From contig JBCBIJ010000003.1 in the NCBI GenBank assembly GCA_038524795.1, positions 310,001 to 374,000 on the forward strand: 64,000 nucleotides of DNA. The letters run 5' to 3'. Origin of the DNA: CALBPI01 sp038524795 (GTDB lineage: Bacteria; Pseudomonadota; Gammaproteobacteria; Steroidobacterales; Woeseiaceae). Made by a program: the position numbers and the translations under genes. How positions within the stretch are numbered: position 1 is the first letter of the stretch; the number at the start of each line of letters is the position of its first letter. This document shows, one piece after another, positions 26,469 through 34,560 of this stretch. The notes below the pieces were generated by a model. It searched no databases. It had not been told where the DNA came from and was given only the letters and a program-made list of their open reading frames with translations.

Positions 26469-26723
26469 TCAGCGGCCGTCCTCAAGCACGATGGCAGCGT
26501 CGGCCATAAGCACGACAAGACCGTCGCGAACCGGGTAGACGCGCTGCCCGTCGCGGGTCACCAGCGCCTGCGTCAGCGGCGTTCGCTGCGGCTCGCCTGC
26601 TGCATTCTTGAGCGAGCCGTCCGCAACCTTCGCATTGAGCGACTCGAGCAGGGGTCCGTCCGCTTTGCGCAACGGTTGGTGCGTGACGGGGCAACAGGTG
26701 ATGTCGAGCAGCCGTTCATTCAT
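26469..26723 (-). CDS. Trm112-like small zinc-ribbon-type protein
   Basis: 84 residues, starting MNERLLDITCCPVTHQPL and ending with a GLVVLM strand, the pattern of the Trm112/YcaR family. Only the N-terminal Cys pair of a possible metal site is clear, so it may not bind zinc. The start at 26723 follows a GGGG run; an upstream frame extension has no family resemblance. Confidence 0.75.
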   Translation of the reverse strand: MNERLLDITCCPVTHQPLRKADGPLLESLNAKVADGSLKNAAGEPQRTPLTQALVTRDGQRVYPVRDGLVVLMADAAIVLEDGR

Positions 26724-26794
26724 CCCCGAATTGTCGCGAACATCGGGGAAAGGCGCCAGTGGCGATGCCACACAAGACCCGGTTCCTTGCCCGA

Positions 26795-26819
26795 AAAAAT
26801 GCAATGTTATATCGTTTTT
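26795..26819. promoter_or_regulatory. Candidate Zur-type operator
   Basis: A 25-bp imperfect dyad with A5 and T5 ends contains AATGTTATA, matching the left half of gammaproteobacterial Zur boxes as I recall them; the right half is poor. It lies 72 bp upstream of the Trm112-like gene and 30 bp before the merC-like gene, so it could serve both. Confidence 0.35.
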
Positions 26820-26848
26820 ACCCATATTCCGTCGCTCGGGGCTCTCCC

Positions 26849-27277
26849 GTGGCCATCACTCTGCTTCAAAAACACACCCGCGCAGATGCGCTGGGCGTGA
26901 TGCTCTCAGCGATCTGCATGCTGCATTGCCTGCTGTTGCCGGTGCTGATCGCGTTTGGCGTCGGCGGCGCGGTCACGGGTCTCGACAGCGAATGGACCCA
27001 CATCGTGCTGCTCACGGTTGTCGTGCCCGTGAGCGCGGTTGCATTCGTGGGCGGTTGGATTCGGCACCGCCGCATCGCGGTCCTGGCACTGGGCACGCTG
27101 GGCGTTGCGCTGCTCGCCCTGGCCGCTTTTGTACTCCACACGCATGTCGGCAAGACGGCCGATGCCATCGTCACCACAGCCGGTGGTGCGGTGTTGGCGA
27201 TCGCCCATTGGCGGAACCGGGATTGCAGCTGCCCTCACGACGGCGCACCGCGCGCGACCATCACGGGACAGGCTTAA
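26849..27277 (+). CDS. MerC-domain membrane protein
   Basis: 142 residues from the GTG at 26849; ATGs at 26804 and 26759 are alternatives, but the former lies inside the candidate operator. Four membrane spans are seen. The first contains CMLHCLLLP, the paired-Cys motif of MerC mercury importers, and the tail has CSC followed by His. No merR, merA or merT is nearby, so mercury resistance is unlikely; chromosomal MerC-domain proteins near Zur-like sites may handle zinc. That role is an inference. Confidence 0.75.
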   Translation: MAITLLQKHTRADALGVMLSAICMLHCLLLPVLIAFGVGGAVTGLDSEWTHIVLLTVVVPVSAVAFVGGWIRHRRIAVLALGTLGVALLALAAFVLHTHVGKTADAIVTTAGGAVLAIAHWRNRDCSCPHDGAPRATITGQA

Positions 27278-27283
27278 TCTGAC

Positions 27284-28351
27284 TTACCGCCATCGCGCCG
27301 CGCGTTCGGCGAACGGGTGCCCTTCAAGCAGCTCGCGCAGGATTGCGCGGTTTTCAGGCCGCGGCGAAAAATCCGCATCGCGCTGCATGCACTCCACGAG
27401 CAAGGACAGTGCGGCCCCGCGGTCGCCGGCCTCGAGCAAGCGCGAAAACTGGTTCTGCGCGACGAGCACGAAAGGCCGCGGTGACTCCCAGCCCCGCATC
27501 CGGTCGAGAAACCAGGCCCAGGCGTCATAGTCGTCATGCCCTTCGAGGTAGCCGCGCAGTCGTTGCAACCCGCCGACCTCATTGCCGCGGCTGAAATAGC
27601 CGTAGGCTTCGTCGAGCGCCGACTGGCGTTCTCGGGTCAGCGCGGCGTCGTCACGCTGCTGCTGGCGCTCGCCCGCGGGCAGTCGTTCGACGGGAATCCC
27701 GAGAGGCAGATAGTGGTGGTAGAGCACCACGCCCGTGGAGGAGAACAACCAGAGGATCTGCAGGCAGAACAGGAGCACAGACAGGTAGCCTGAAATAGGC
27801 AGGACCACGTCGAGCGAGAGGATTACGAACCAGCTCGCGACGATCTTCAGGTAGTCGAGACCGAGGATGCGAATAACGCGCGTCAATTCGCTCACGCGAA
27901 AGAGCGTGAGCAGGCTCGCATTCACGGAAATCACGGCGATGATCGCGGGCAGCAGCGGCAGCACCAGCAGCAGGTACACCGCGAGTGCCACAGGCCCCAT
28001 GCCTTGGTCGATAACCCAGCCCAGCCCGCCCAGCGCGCTAAGCGCCAGCCAGGGCGTGAACGCCCAGAAGTTTCGGAAGTAGTCGAATACGGCGTTGTTG
28101 GCGGCGGGCACGTCGTAGCCCAGTGCGACGGCGCGCGTGATCAGCGTGGCGTACTTGGTCAGCGCCGAGGTCGTAAACACGAGCACCAGCACCCCGGGAA
28201 CGAATGTAATCGGAGACTGCAACGCATTGATCCCGAAGTACATGAGAAACCCAATAAGCGCCGCGAAGATGAGCAGCGCCGTGTCCAACGCCACGTGCAC
28301 GGTGCGCTGCAGAAACGCGCTGACGGACATCGCATCGACGCGTGCGCTCAC
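27284..28351 (-). CDS. Unknown membrane protein with cytosolic helical C-terminus
   Basis: 355 residues, starting with GTG that overlaps the yidD stop by 4 bp. Roughly five to six hydrophobic segments fill residues 15-215. The last 140 residues are soluble and helical (DEAYGYFSRGNEVGGLQRLRGYLEGH), reminiscent of TPR-like repeats. I do not recognise the family. Coupling to yidD and sufE suggests envelope-related expression, but no function can be assigned. Confidence 0.75.
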   Translation of the reverse strand: MSARVDAMSVSAFLQRTVHVALDTALLIFAALIGFLMYFGINALQSPITFVPGVLVLVFTTSALTKYATLITRAVALGYDVPAANNAVFDYFRNFWAFTPWLALSALGGLGWVIDQGMGPVALAVYLLLVLPLLPAIIAVISVNASLLTLFRVSELTRVIRILGLDYLKIVASWFVILSLDVVLPISGYLSVLLFCLQILWLFSSTGVVLYHHYLPLGIPVERLPAGERQQQRDDAALTRERQSALDEAYGYFSRGNEVGGLQRLRGYLEGHDDYDAWAWFLDRMRGWESPRPFVLVAQNQFSRLLEAGDRGAALSLLVECMQRDADFSPRPENRAILRELLEGHPFAERAARWR

Positions 28352-28599
28352 GGTGCGCGTGTCTCTTGCTCTTCAGAAGTACCTGGAACGGGGTCGTAAC
28401 CGCTGCCGCCCCAGGGATGGCAGCGCCCGATCCGCCGGGCAGCAAGCCAACAGCCGCGCCACACGCCGTGTCGCTCGATGGCCTCAATGCAGTACTGGGA
28501 ACAGGTGGGCTGGAAGCGGCAATTGTTGCCAAGCAGCGGCGAGAGCAGCACCTGGTAGGCACGCACGACGCGTATCATGGCGCGCCGTGCGAGGGTCAT
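28348..28599 (-). CDS. yidD: Membrane protein insertion efficiency factor YidD
   Basis: 83 residues. The diagnostic NNCRFQPTCSQY and the CHPWGGSGYDPVP tail are intact. It is an inner-membrane-associated helper of YidC insertion. It overlaps sufE by 4 bp upstream and the unknown membrane gene by 4 bp downstream, and is not in the usual rpmH-rnpA-yidC setting. Confidence 0.92.
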   Translation of the reverse strand: MTLARRAMIRVVRAYQVLLSPLLGNNCRFQPTCSQYCIEAIERHGVWRGCWLAARRIGRCHPWGGSGYDPVPGTSEEQETRAP

Positions 28600-29021
28600 G
28601 CGGCGGTGGCCGCGGCCGCTTCGGCGCGGATGCGTTCCAGCATCGCATAGAGCCCGTTGGCCCGGTTCTGGCTCAAGTGCTTGTCGAGCCCGAGCGCCGA
28701 TACGAAGGCCGGCTTGTAATCGATGACTGCCTGCGGCGGCGAATCGTCGTAGAGCCGCATGAGCACGGCGATGAGCCCCGACACGATGGCGGCATCGCTG
28801 ATGGCGCGAAAACGAAGATTGCCCACGGCATCGCGGCGCGACTGCAGCCAGACCTGCGACTGGCAACCCGCGACCTTGTCGATATCCGCGCGTTCCGCCT
28901 CAGCGTACTCGGGCAGGCCGCGCCCCAGCTCGATGAGGTACTGGTAGCGGTCCATCCAGTTATCGAACATCGAGAACTCGTCGACGAGCTCTGCTTCACG
29001 TTCAGGGATCGTAGTGGTCAT
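28596..29021 (-). CDS. sufE: SufE-like cysteine desulfurase activator
   Basis: 141 residues. It accepts sulfur from SufS/CsdA. The active Cys is in DKVAGCQSQVWL, and the C-terminal LSQNRANGLYAML is conserved. The start at 29021 overlaps the cysS stop by one base (TGATG), coupling its translation to cysteinyl-tRNA synthetase. No suf operon is adjacent, so CsdE-like use is possible. Confidence 0.9.
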   Translation of the reverse strand: MTTTIPEREAELVDEFSMFDNWMDRYQYLIELGRGLPEYAEAERADIDKVAGCQSQVWLQSRRDAVGNLRFRAISDAAIVSGLIAVLMRLYDDSPPQAVIDYKPAFVSALGLDKHLSQNRANGLYAMLERIRAEAAAATAA

Positions 29022-30400
29022 CAGTCTGCCTCGGCGGCCTCCACGCGGCGCCAGGTTGTTCCTTCGGCGCCGTCGCTGAGTTGGATGCCCTGCGCGAGGA
29101 GCTCGTCCCGGATCCTGTCGGCCTCGGCGAAGTCGCGGTTGGCCTTGGCCGCCGCGCGCGCGGCAATGGCCGCATCGATTTGAGCAGCGTCGGCGTCGTC
29201 GCCACGCGCAAACCAATCCTCGGCTGGGCGATCGAGCAAACCGATGAGATTGCCCGACGCCTGTAGGCGGGCTGCAAGCTGCGCGCGCTCATCGGCGTCG
29301 TCACTGCGATTGATCTCACGCGCGAGCGCAAACAACGCCGCAATGGCCTGCGGCGTGTTGAGGTCGTCGTGAAGTGCGGCGAGCACGTCGGAGTCGATGT
29401 CGCCATTGACGCCTTCCACGAGATTGCCGCGCAACGCCCCGTACAGGCGATCGAGCTTGCGCGTCGCTTCCACAAGCGTCTCGTCGGTCCAGTCGAGCGG
29501 CTGGCGGTAGTGCGCGGAGATTAGTGCAAGACGGATGGCCTCGCCGTCAGCCTGGTCGCGGAGCTGGCGCACCAGCAGCACATTGCCCAGCGACTTGGAC
29601 ATCTTGGTCGCGTCGACATTGAGAAAACCGTTGTGCATCCAAAAGTTGACGAACTGTCGGCCGCCATGCGCGCAGGTGCTCTGGGCAATCTCGTTCTCGT
29701 GGTGGGGGAAGACCAGATCCTGCCCGCCGCCATGGATGTCGATCGTGTCGCCCAGGTGCTTCTCGATCATAGCCGAGCACTCGAGGTGCCAGCCGGGTCG
29801 ACCGCGGCCCCAGGGGCTATCCCAGCCCGGCAACTCGGGCGTTGACGGCTTCCAGAGCACAAAGTCAGCCGGATTGCGCTTGTAGGGCGCCACCTCGACG
29901 CGCGCGCCCGCGATCATGTCCTCGAGCGACCGGTTCGACAGTGCGCCGTAGTCGTCGTAACTCGCGACGTCGAACAGCACGTGGCCCTCAGCCGCATAGG
30001 CGTGTCCGCCCTCGATGAGCCGCTCGATCATCGCGCACATCTCTTCAATGTGGTCTGTCGCGCGCGGCGCCACGTCGGGCGGCAGCACGCCCAGGGCGCC
30101 CATGTCTTCCAGGTAGGCAGCCGTGTACTCGGCCGTGATGTCACCGATGCTGCGGCCCGTCTCCAGCGCAGCCTGATTGATCTTGTCGTCAACGTCCGTG
30201 ACGTTGCGCGCGTAGACGAGCGGGTACTCGCGGCGCAGCACACGCGCCAGCACGTCGAACACGACGGCCGGGCGCGCATTGCCGATATGCGCAAAGTTGT
30301 ACACCGTGGGGCCACAGACGTAGAGCGTCACGCGCTCGGGGTCTATAGGCTCAAAGGGCCGTTTTCGGCCTTTCTGGGTGTCGTAGAGATTGAGTGTCAT
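29021..30400 (-). CDS. cysS: Cysteinyl-tRNA synthetase
   Basis: 459 residues, class I. HIGH-type motif HIGNARPAVVFDVL, zinc Cys in YVCGPTVYN, HHENEIAQS, and KMSKSLGN are all present. No Shine-Dalgarno precedes the ATG; a TAGTAT box lies 6 nt upstream, so the mRNA may be leaderless. It is divergent from hisI. Confidence 0.96.
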   Translation of the reverse strand: MTLNLYDTQKGRKRPFEPIDPERVTLYVCGPTVYNFAHIGNARPAVVFDVLARVLRREYPLVYARNVTDVDDKINQAALETGRSIGDITAEYTAAYLEDMGALGVLPPDVAPRATDHIEEMCAMIERLIEGGHAYAAEGHVLFDVASYDDYGALSNRSLEDMIAGARVEVAPYKRNPADFVLWKPSTPELPGWDSPWGRGRPGWHLECSAMIEKHLGDTIDIHGGGQDLVFPHHENEIAQSTCAHGGRQFVNFWMHNGFLNVDATKMSKSLGNVLLVRQLRDQADGEAIRLALISAHYRQPLDWTDETLVEATRKLDRLYGALRGNLVEGVNGDIDSDVLAALHDDLNTPQAIAALFALAREINRSDDADERAQLAARLQASGNLIGLLDRPAEDWFARGDDADAAQIDAAIAARAAAKANRDFAEADRIRDELLAQGIQLSDGAEGTTWRRVEAAEAD

Positions 30401-30406
30401 TTCGCT

Positions 30407-30434
30407 ATACTAGCGGGCCCGGTCCCGCCCGCAA
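30407..30434 (-). promoter_or_regulatory. cysS promoter, leaderless arrangement
   Basis: On the minus strand, TTGCGG (30434-30429), a 16-bp spacer and TAGTAT (30412-30407), then 6 nt to the cysS ATG. The same base pairs read TATACT (30406-30411) on the plus strand and may serve hisI. Confidence 0.45.
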
Positions 30435-30446
30435 GAGGCCCCCACC

Positions 30447-30941
30447 ATGGATTCGCCACGCTTCGCAGCCCGACAAACCGTTGAGCAGGTCGAGGAAGGC
30501 CATGAGCTCGCGCCCAAGTTCGACGAGAGCGGGCTCATCCCTGTCGTCACCACCGACTTCGAATCGGGTGAGGTGCTCATGCAGGGCTACATGAATGCTG
30601 ACGCCCTGCAACGCACGATCGTTACAGGCGAGGCCCACTATTTCAGCCGCAGCCGACAGGTCATGTGGCACAAAGGCGCCACGAGCGGTCTCGTGCAGAC
30701 CGTGCGTGAGTTCCTCATCGACGACGACCAGGACTGCGTCTGGCTGCGCGTCGACGTGGCCGGTGGTGGCGCAAGCTGCCACGTCGGCTACCGTTCGTGC
30801 TTCTACCGGAGCGTGCCCGTCGGCGACGACTACGCGCGAGAACAGCGCGAGGGCCATGTGGAGCTGGCCTTCACGGAGTCCGAAAAAGTCTTCGACCCCG
30901 TCGAGGTGTACGGCGACGCGCCCAACCCCACCCAGCTCTAA
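30447..30941 (+). CDS. hisI: Phosphoribosyl-AMP cyclohydrolase
   Basis: 164 residues, a monofunctional HisI without the HisE domain. It opens the adenine ring of PR-AMP in histidine synthesis. The zinc Cys residues lie in GGASCHVGYRSCFY, and SRSRQVMWHKGATSG is conserved. It is separated from any other his gene and marks the left border of the photosynthesis cluster. Confidence 0.94.
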   Translation: MDSPRFAARQTVEQVEEGHELAPKFDESGLIPVVTTDFESGEVLMQGYMNADALQRTIVTGEAHYFSRSRQVMWHKGATSGLVQTVREFLIDDDQDCVWLRVDVAGGGASCHVGYRSCFYRSVPVGDDYAREQREGHVELAFTESEKVFDPVEVYGDAPNPTQL

Positions 30942-30946
30942 AGAAA

Positions 30947-30971
30947 AAGGCCGGGCGTCCGGCCCGGCCTT
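30947..30971. terminator. Bidirectional terminator between hisI and pufC
   Basis: AAGGCCGGGC (30947-30956), a five-base loop, GCCCGGCCTT (30962-30971). A-rich flank on the left gives U-rich RNA for minus-strand transcripts, so it should end the crt-bch-puf superoperon as well as hisI. Confidence 0.75.
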
Positions 30972-31011
30972 GATCCTGATCGATGCGCGGCTGCAACCGC
31001 GCCCGAACTGC

Positions 31012-32025
31012 CTACTCTTCGTAGTCCTTACCCGCCATGCCCGGCAGGTAGTCGTTGACCATGTTGGCACCACCGAGGGGCTTGTTCTGGCCCTGGTGGC
31101 ATGTTGAGCAGTACGCCTTCGGTGCATCGCCCGTCTCACCCAGACGGTAGTCGGGGTACACGGGCTGCAGGGGATCCAGGTACTCGGTGTTGAGCCCGCT
31201 CACCATACGGATGCCGTGCCAGGCCGTCACGCGTTGCGGCGGGCTTTGCGACCAGTCGCTGAACAGACGCGAGTTGTGGCAGAAGGTGCAGTTCACGCCC
31301 AGTGAATCGGACATGTGCATCATGAGCGCGTAGGTCCACTCCGTGTCCTGGATCGTGCCGGGCTTGTAGGTCGCACTTGGGCTCGTTTCGATCACACGGA
31401 TATCGTCGTAGCCACCCACCAGGAACTTCGACATAAAGTCGCCCGGCATCGACGTGTAGGCCGTCGACTCAGACGCCACGTTCTGGCCGTTACGCCAGCC
31501 CGCGTTGGGCGTCGGTCCATCGGGGTTGGCCTGCGCGAACCAGATGTACTCGGGAACGTTCTTGCCGCGGTGGCAGGTGTAACAGGTGACACCGACGTTT
31601 TGCACGTGCTTAGACCAGTCCTGGTTGATGTGCTGCGTCATCTGGAACATGCGGCGCGACACGACCTTCGTGTACTTGCCGTCGTCGGCCAGGTTGTCGG
31701 GGTAGTGACAGTAGTTACAGCCCTCTTCGGGCGAGACCCACTGCGTAATCGCCAGCATGGTGCGCGTGAACTCGCCAATGCTGAGATCACCCAACACCTG
31801 CACGTTCTGGTAGATCGCCCCGGCCTTGGGCCCAGCCTGCGATGCGGGCGCCTGTGGGTCAGGCACTTCCAGCGACGTTTGCGGCAGCCTTGGGTTGGTA
31901 ATGGTGGCCATGGCCGTGCCGCGGTAGCCGTTTTGCTCGGACTCGATAGGCGGCCGCTCCCAGCAGGCCCCCAACATTGCGGTGACCGCAACGAGTCCTG
32001 CGAGCTTCACTGTTCTTGCAAACAT
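31012..32025 (-). CDS. pufC: Reaction-centre tetraheme cytochrome c subunit
   Basis: 337 residues. It re-reduces the photo-oxidised special pair from the periplasmic side. Four CxxCH haem sites are visible: CNYCH, CYTCH, CTFCH and CSTCH. The N-terminus has a lipoprotein signal with lipobox LGAC, so it should be lipid-anchored. The ATG at 32025 is preferred over a GTG one codon earlier because GGGAGG precedes it. Last gene of the superoperon, overlapping or abutting pufM. Confidence 0.97.
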   Translation of the reverse strand: MFARTVKLAGLVAVTAMLGACWERPPIESEQNGYRGTAMATITNPRLPQTSLEVPDPQAPASQAGPKAGAIYQNVQVLGDLSIGEFTRTMLAITQWVSPEEGCNYCHYPDNLADDGKYTKVVSRRMFQMTQHINQDWSKHVQNVGVTCYTCHRGKNVPEYIWFAQANPDGPTPNAGWRNGQNVASESTAYTSMPGDFMSKFLVGGYDDIRVIETSPSATYKPGTIQDTEWTYALMMHMSDSLGVNCTFCHNSRLFSDWSQSPPQRVTAWHGIRMVSGLNTEYLDPLQPVYPDYRLGETGDAPKAYCSTCHQGQNKPLGGANMVNDYLPGMAGKDYEE

Positions 32026-32027
32026 CA

Positions 32028-32990
32028 CTAGCCTCCCTCGGCCGGGTCAGTGACCGGCTCCCACGGCAAGTCGTAAGCCGGTGCCAGGCCGTGCTCAACG
32101 CCCCACAGATACCAGTTGTCGACGACCGTTCCCGTCAGCAGGATGCCTATGCCACCGGTCAGTGTGGTCAACACCGCGAACCACCAGGCCCAGCGGTGAA
32201 TCGATTCCATACTGGCATTGAATCCCATGGTCCAGCGCCAGAACAGCGCACCACGTTCGGACGCAGTACCGCGGTCGACAATTTGTTCAACTTCGCGGTG
32301 CGCACCATATCGATCCGTCGCGAGAATGGTAGCGCCGTGCATCGCGAAAAGCAGTACCGAGCCGTACAGGAAGAAGATAGACAGCATATGGAACGGGTTG
32401 TAGAACAGGTTGCCGTAGCGGATCGAAAACGCCGCCGTCCAGTCGAGGTGCGGGAAGATCCCAAACGGTACTGCCTCGGCCCAGGCACCCAACGCCACTG
32501 GCCGGAATAAACCCAAGACCAGGTAGAGCCAAATGGCTGATGCAAACGCCCATGCCACGTGCGTACCCATTTGCAGCGCGCGCGCCCGGCGGTACATCCG
32601 GATCCACCATAGGATGATCGCAGCCGTCAGGAAGAAGCCTGCAAGCAGCCACCATCCACCCTCGTTCATGGGCGGAATGCTAAGGCCGTACTCCGCCTTG
32701 GGCGGCTCAAGCGCGAGCCAAGGCAGCTGTCGAATGAACTCGACCCAGTCGTAGTCGACGGAGGCCAGCATATTGAAACCGATGATCTCGAAAGCGATGA
32801 AGCCGCAGATCACAGACAGCAAACCAAAGCCGCCTAGGTAGAACGGTCCAATCTGCGCATCGCCGATCTTATTGGCCCAGTAGCTCATGACCGTGCCGCC
32901 GCGCTCGTAAAGCGACTGGTCGATCTCCGGACCTGGGTCCGGCGGCGCAGTCACGTGCACGCGTGTAAATAGATTCTGATACTCAGCCAT
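32028..32990 (-). CDS. pufM: Photosynthetic reaction centre M subunit
   Basis: 320 residues with five membrane helices. Landmarks: WWLLAGFFLTAAIILWW, the special-pair His region NPFHMLSIFFLYGSVLLFAMHGAT, and iron-ligand His in ESIHRWAWWFAVLTTLTGGIG. It binds bacteriochlorophylls, bacteriopheophytin and the primary quinone with PufL. It lies 3 bp downstream of pufL. Confidence 0.98.
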   Translation of the reverse strand: MAEYQNLFTRVHVTAPPDPGPEIDQSLYERGGTVMSYWANKIGDAQIGPFYLGGFGLLSVICGFIAFEIIGFNMLASVDYDWVEFIRQLPWLALEPPKAEYGLSIPPMNEGGWWLLAGFFLTAAIILWWIRMYRRARALQMGTHVAWAFASAIWLYLVLGLFRPVALGAWAEAVPFGIFPHLDWTAAFSIRYGNLFYNPFHMLSIFFLYGSVLLFAMHGATILATDRYGAHREVEQIVDRGTASERGALFWRWTMGFNASMESIHRWAWWFAVLTTLTGGIGILLTGTVVDNWYLWGVEHGLAPAYDLPWEPVTDPAEGG

Positions 32991-32993
32991 GAC

Positions 32994-33818
32994 TTAACTC
33001 CAGATCGGTAGCGCGAGCCACCAGTTCCACCACTCCGGCCAGCCGCGGGTCCAGAATGGGCCGCTGATGACAATGCATACGGCGCTCCAGAACCCAGCGT
33101 TGAGCGCGAGGAACAGACCGAGCCGGTGAATCCCCAGCGAGCCAATCGAATAGCCAATCGTGTCGCGGAAGTAGGCATTCTCGTGTTCAGCCGATGCGAC
33201 GGGGGCGCCCTTCTTGGGGTTCACGCCCGAGAGGATGGCGCCGCCGTGCATAGCCAGGGCCAGGGTCGTTGTGAAGAAGAACGTCACGGCCAGCATATGC
33301 GCCGGGTTGTAGTGAAAGTGCAGGTACTGATAGCCCGTGTTCGAGACCCAGTCTAGGTGCGCCATGATGCCGTAGGGGAAGCCGTGCCCCCAGGCGCCCA
33401 TGAGCAACGGGCGGAACACCACCAGCGTCACGTAAGCGAATATCGCGGTGCCGAACGCGAACGGCACGTGATAGCCGATGCCGAGCTTGCGACAGATCTC
33501 GACCTCACGCAGCGCCCAACAGACGAAAGCGCCGATCGCACAGACCGTGACGATCTGCCAGAGACCGCCCTCCTGTATGGGTGCCAGTGACAGTCCGTAA
33601 CTGAGATCTGGCGGCGCAATATTGATCTGCCACACGTTCCACGTGCCACCCAGTGCGGCGCCGTAGAAGATCATTGCGGTCCCAAGCAGGATAAAGAAGG
33701 CGCCGAGGACGCCAAAGAACCCCACGTAGAAAGGACCGGCCCAGAAATCAAAGAGATTGCCGCCGAGCAGCGTGCCCCCTTTGATCCGGTACTTCTTTTC
33801 AAAACTTAGCATTGACAT
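32994..33818 (-). CDS. pufL: Photosynthetic reaction centre L subunit
   Basis: 274 residues, the usual length. The N-terminus LSFEKKYRIKGGTLLGGNLFDFW, special-pair region HYNPAHMLAVTFFFTTTLALAMHG and GIHRLGLFLALNAGFWSA are family hallmarks. The ATG at 33818 follows GAGGA at good distance; a second ATG lies two codons in. Confidence 0.98.
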   Translation of the reverse strand: MSMLSFEKKYRIKGGTLLGGNLFDFWAGPFYVGFFGVLGAFFILLGTAMIFYGAALGGTWNVWQINIAPPDLSYGLSLAPIQEGGLWQIVTVCAIGAFVCWALREVEICRKLGIGYHVPFAFGTAIFAYVTLVVFRPLLMGAWGHGFPYGIMAHLDWVSNTGYQYLHFHYNPAHMLAVTFFFTTTLALAMHGGAILSGVNPKKGAPVASAEHENAYFRDTIGYSIGSLGIHRLGLFLALNAGFWSAVCIVISGPFWTRGWPEWWNWWLALPIWS

Positions 33819-33902
33819 GTTCTTGTCCTCAGCGGCCTTTCGGCCCTGGCGGCAAACGCCGCATTACCCCAGACGTTCCTGTCGGCTGCTTGACCCGTTG
33901 CG

Positions 33903-33938
33903 TGGGTCTATCGCGGTTTCTATTCGCGACGTAACCCA
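33903..33938 (-). promoter_or_regulatory. pufA-pufL intercistronic stem-loop 2
   Basis: TCGCG/CGCGA stem (33911-33929) extended by TGGGT/ACCCA outer pairing. A further GC-rich pair of small hairpins follows at about 33843-33865, next to the pufL ribosome site. Confidence 0.5.
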
Positions 33939-33965
33939 AATGGCCCGACTATCCCCTGACGACCG

Positions 33966-33985
33966 CCCTGGCGGCAGCGCCAGGG
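33966..33985 (-). promoter_or_regulatory. pufA-pufL intercistronic stem-loop 1
   Basis: CCCTGGCG/CGCCAGGG with a four-base loop, 24 nt after the pufA stop and without a U-run. In Rhodobacter such hairpins protect the pufBA segment from 3' decay, giving more LH1 than reaction-centre mRNA. The same role is inferred here. Confidence 0.65.
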
Positions 33986-34009
33986 AACAGCCGGGCTTCA
34001 ACCAATGCC

Positions 34010-34216
34010 TCAGGCGAGCCAGTCCAGAGAAGCGGTGCGTTGAGCCACCGCCTGCTCCGAGTCCAGCTCGAGTACGGATGCACTGGGGCCTTCGATCCAG
34101 TTGAACCTGTCTGTCGACAGGACAATGAAGTGAATCGAGAACGCCAGAACGGCAAGAAAAGCCACCATGCCGATGAGCGACCTGCGAGGGTCGAACAACA
34201 ACCAAATTCGCCACAT
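34010..34216 (-). CDS. pufA: Light-harvesting 1 alpha chain
   Basis: 68 residues. N-terminal WRIWLLFDPRRSL is the LH1-alpha signature, followed by one membrane helix with the bacteriochlorophyll-binding His in FSIHFIVL and a C-terminal RFNW. AAGGAG precedes the ATG. Forms the LH1 ring with PufB. Confidence 0.97.
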   Translation of the reverse strand: MWRIWLLFDPRRSLIGMVAFLAVLAFSIHFIVLSTDRFNWIEGPSASVLELDSEQAVAQRTASLDWLA

Positions 34217-34229
34217 AGTTACTCTCCTT

Positions 34230-34430
34230 CTATCCGAACAGCATCGTGGTTACTGCGACCATCGTGTCCATGGCGCCAGAAACCGCGGCGTAGCCGTCGG
34301 GTCCAGGGAACCAGGGACGCCACTGCCAAACGAGGAAGTGGGCGATGATTGCAACGATGACGTAGCCAAAAGTGCTCAACATAAAGAGACGATGAAACTC
34401 TTTGGCTCCGTTTTGGGTCAGGCCTGACAT
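34230..34430 (-). CDS. pufB: Light-harvesting 1 beta chain
   Basis: 66 residues: an N-terminal polar part ending EFHRLFML, a single membrane helix with the bacteriochlorophyll His in AIIAHFLVWQWRPWFPG, then an unusually long tail of about 18 residues past the conserved WRPWFP. GGGAGG precedes the ATG. The order pufB-pufA matches other purple bacteria. Confidence 0.96.
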   Translation of the reverse strand: MSGLTQNGAKEFHRLFMLSTFGYVIVAIIAHFLVWQWRPWFPGPDGYAAVSGAMDTMVAVTTMLFG

Positions 34431-34497
34431 AGAACCTCCCGGGTTGCCGGCTGTGTCCGGTCACTGCCATTGGGAAGCGACCCACAACCGTTGGTTA

Positions 34498-34553
34498 CCG
34501 TGCAAAGCCCGCACGGCGGGGCTGTCTTGTACTGCCGGCGCGCCAGCAGTACA
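34498..34553 (-). promoter_or_regulatory. Two stem-loops between pufQ and pufB
   Basis: CCGTGC/GCACGG (34498-34516) and TGTACTGC/GCAGTACA (34528-34553). Neither has a U-run. They sit where the abundant pufBA mRNA begins after processing in other purple bacteria, so a 5' protective or processing role is inferred. Confidence 0.5.
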
Positions 34554-34560
34554 GAACCTC

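Noticed and set aside
26730..26735. GACAAT as a leaderless -10 box before the Trm112-like gene
   Set aside because: A GGGG run just before the start can act as a ribosome site and the hexamer is a weak match.
26849..27277. A mercury-resistance operon
   Set aside because: Only a MerC-type membrane protein is present; merR, merT, merP and merA are absent.
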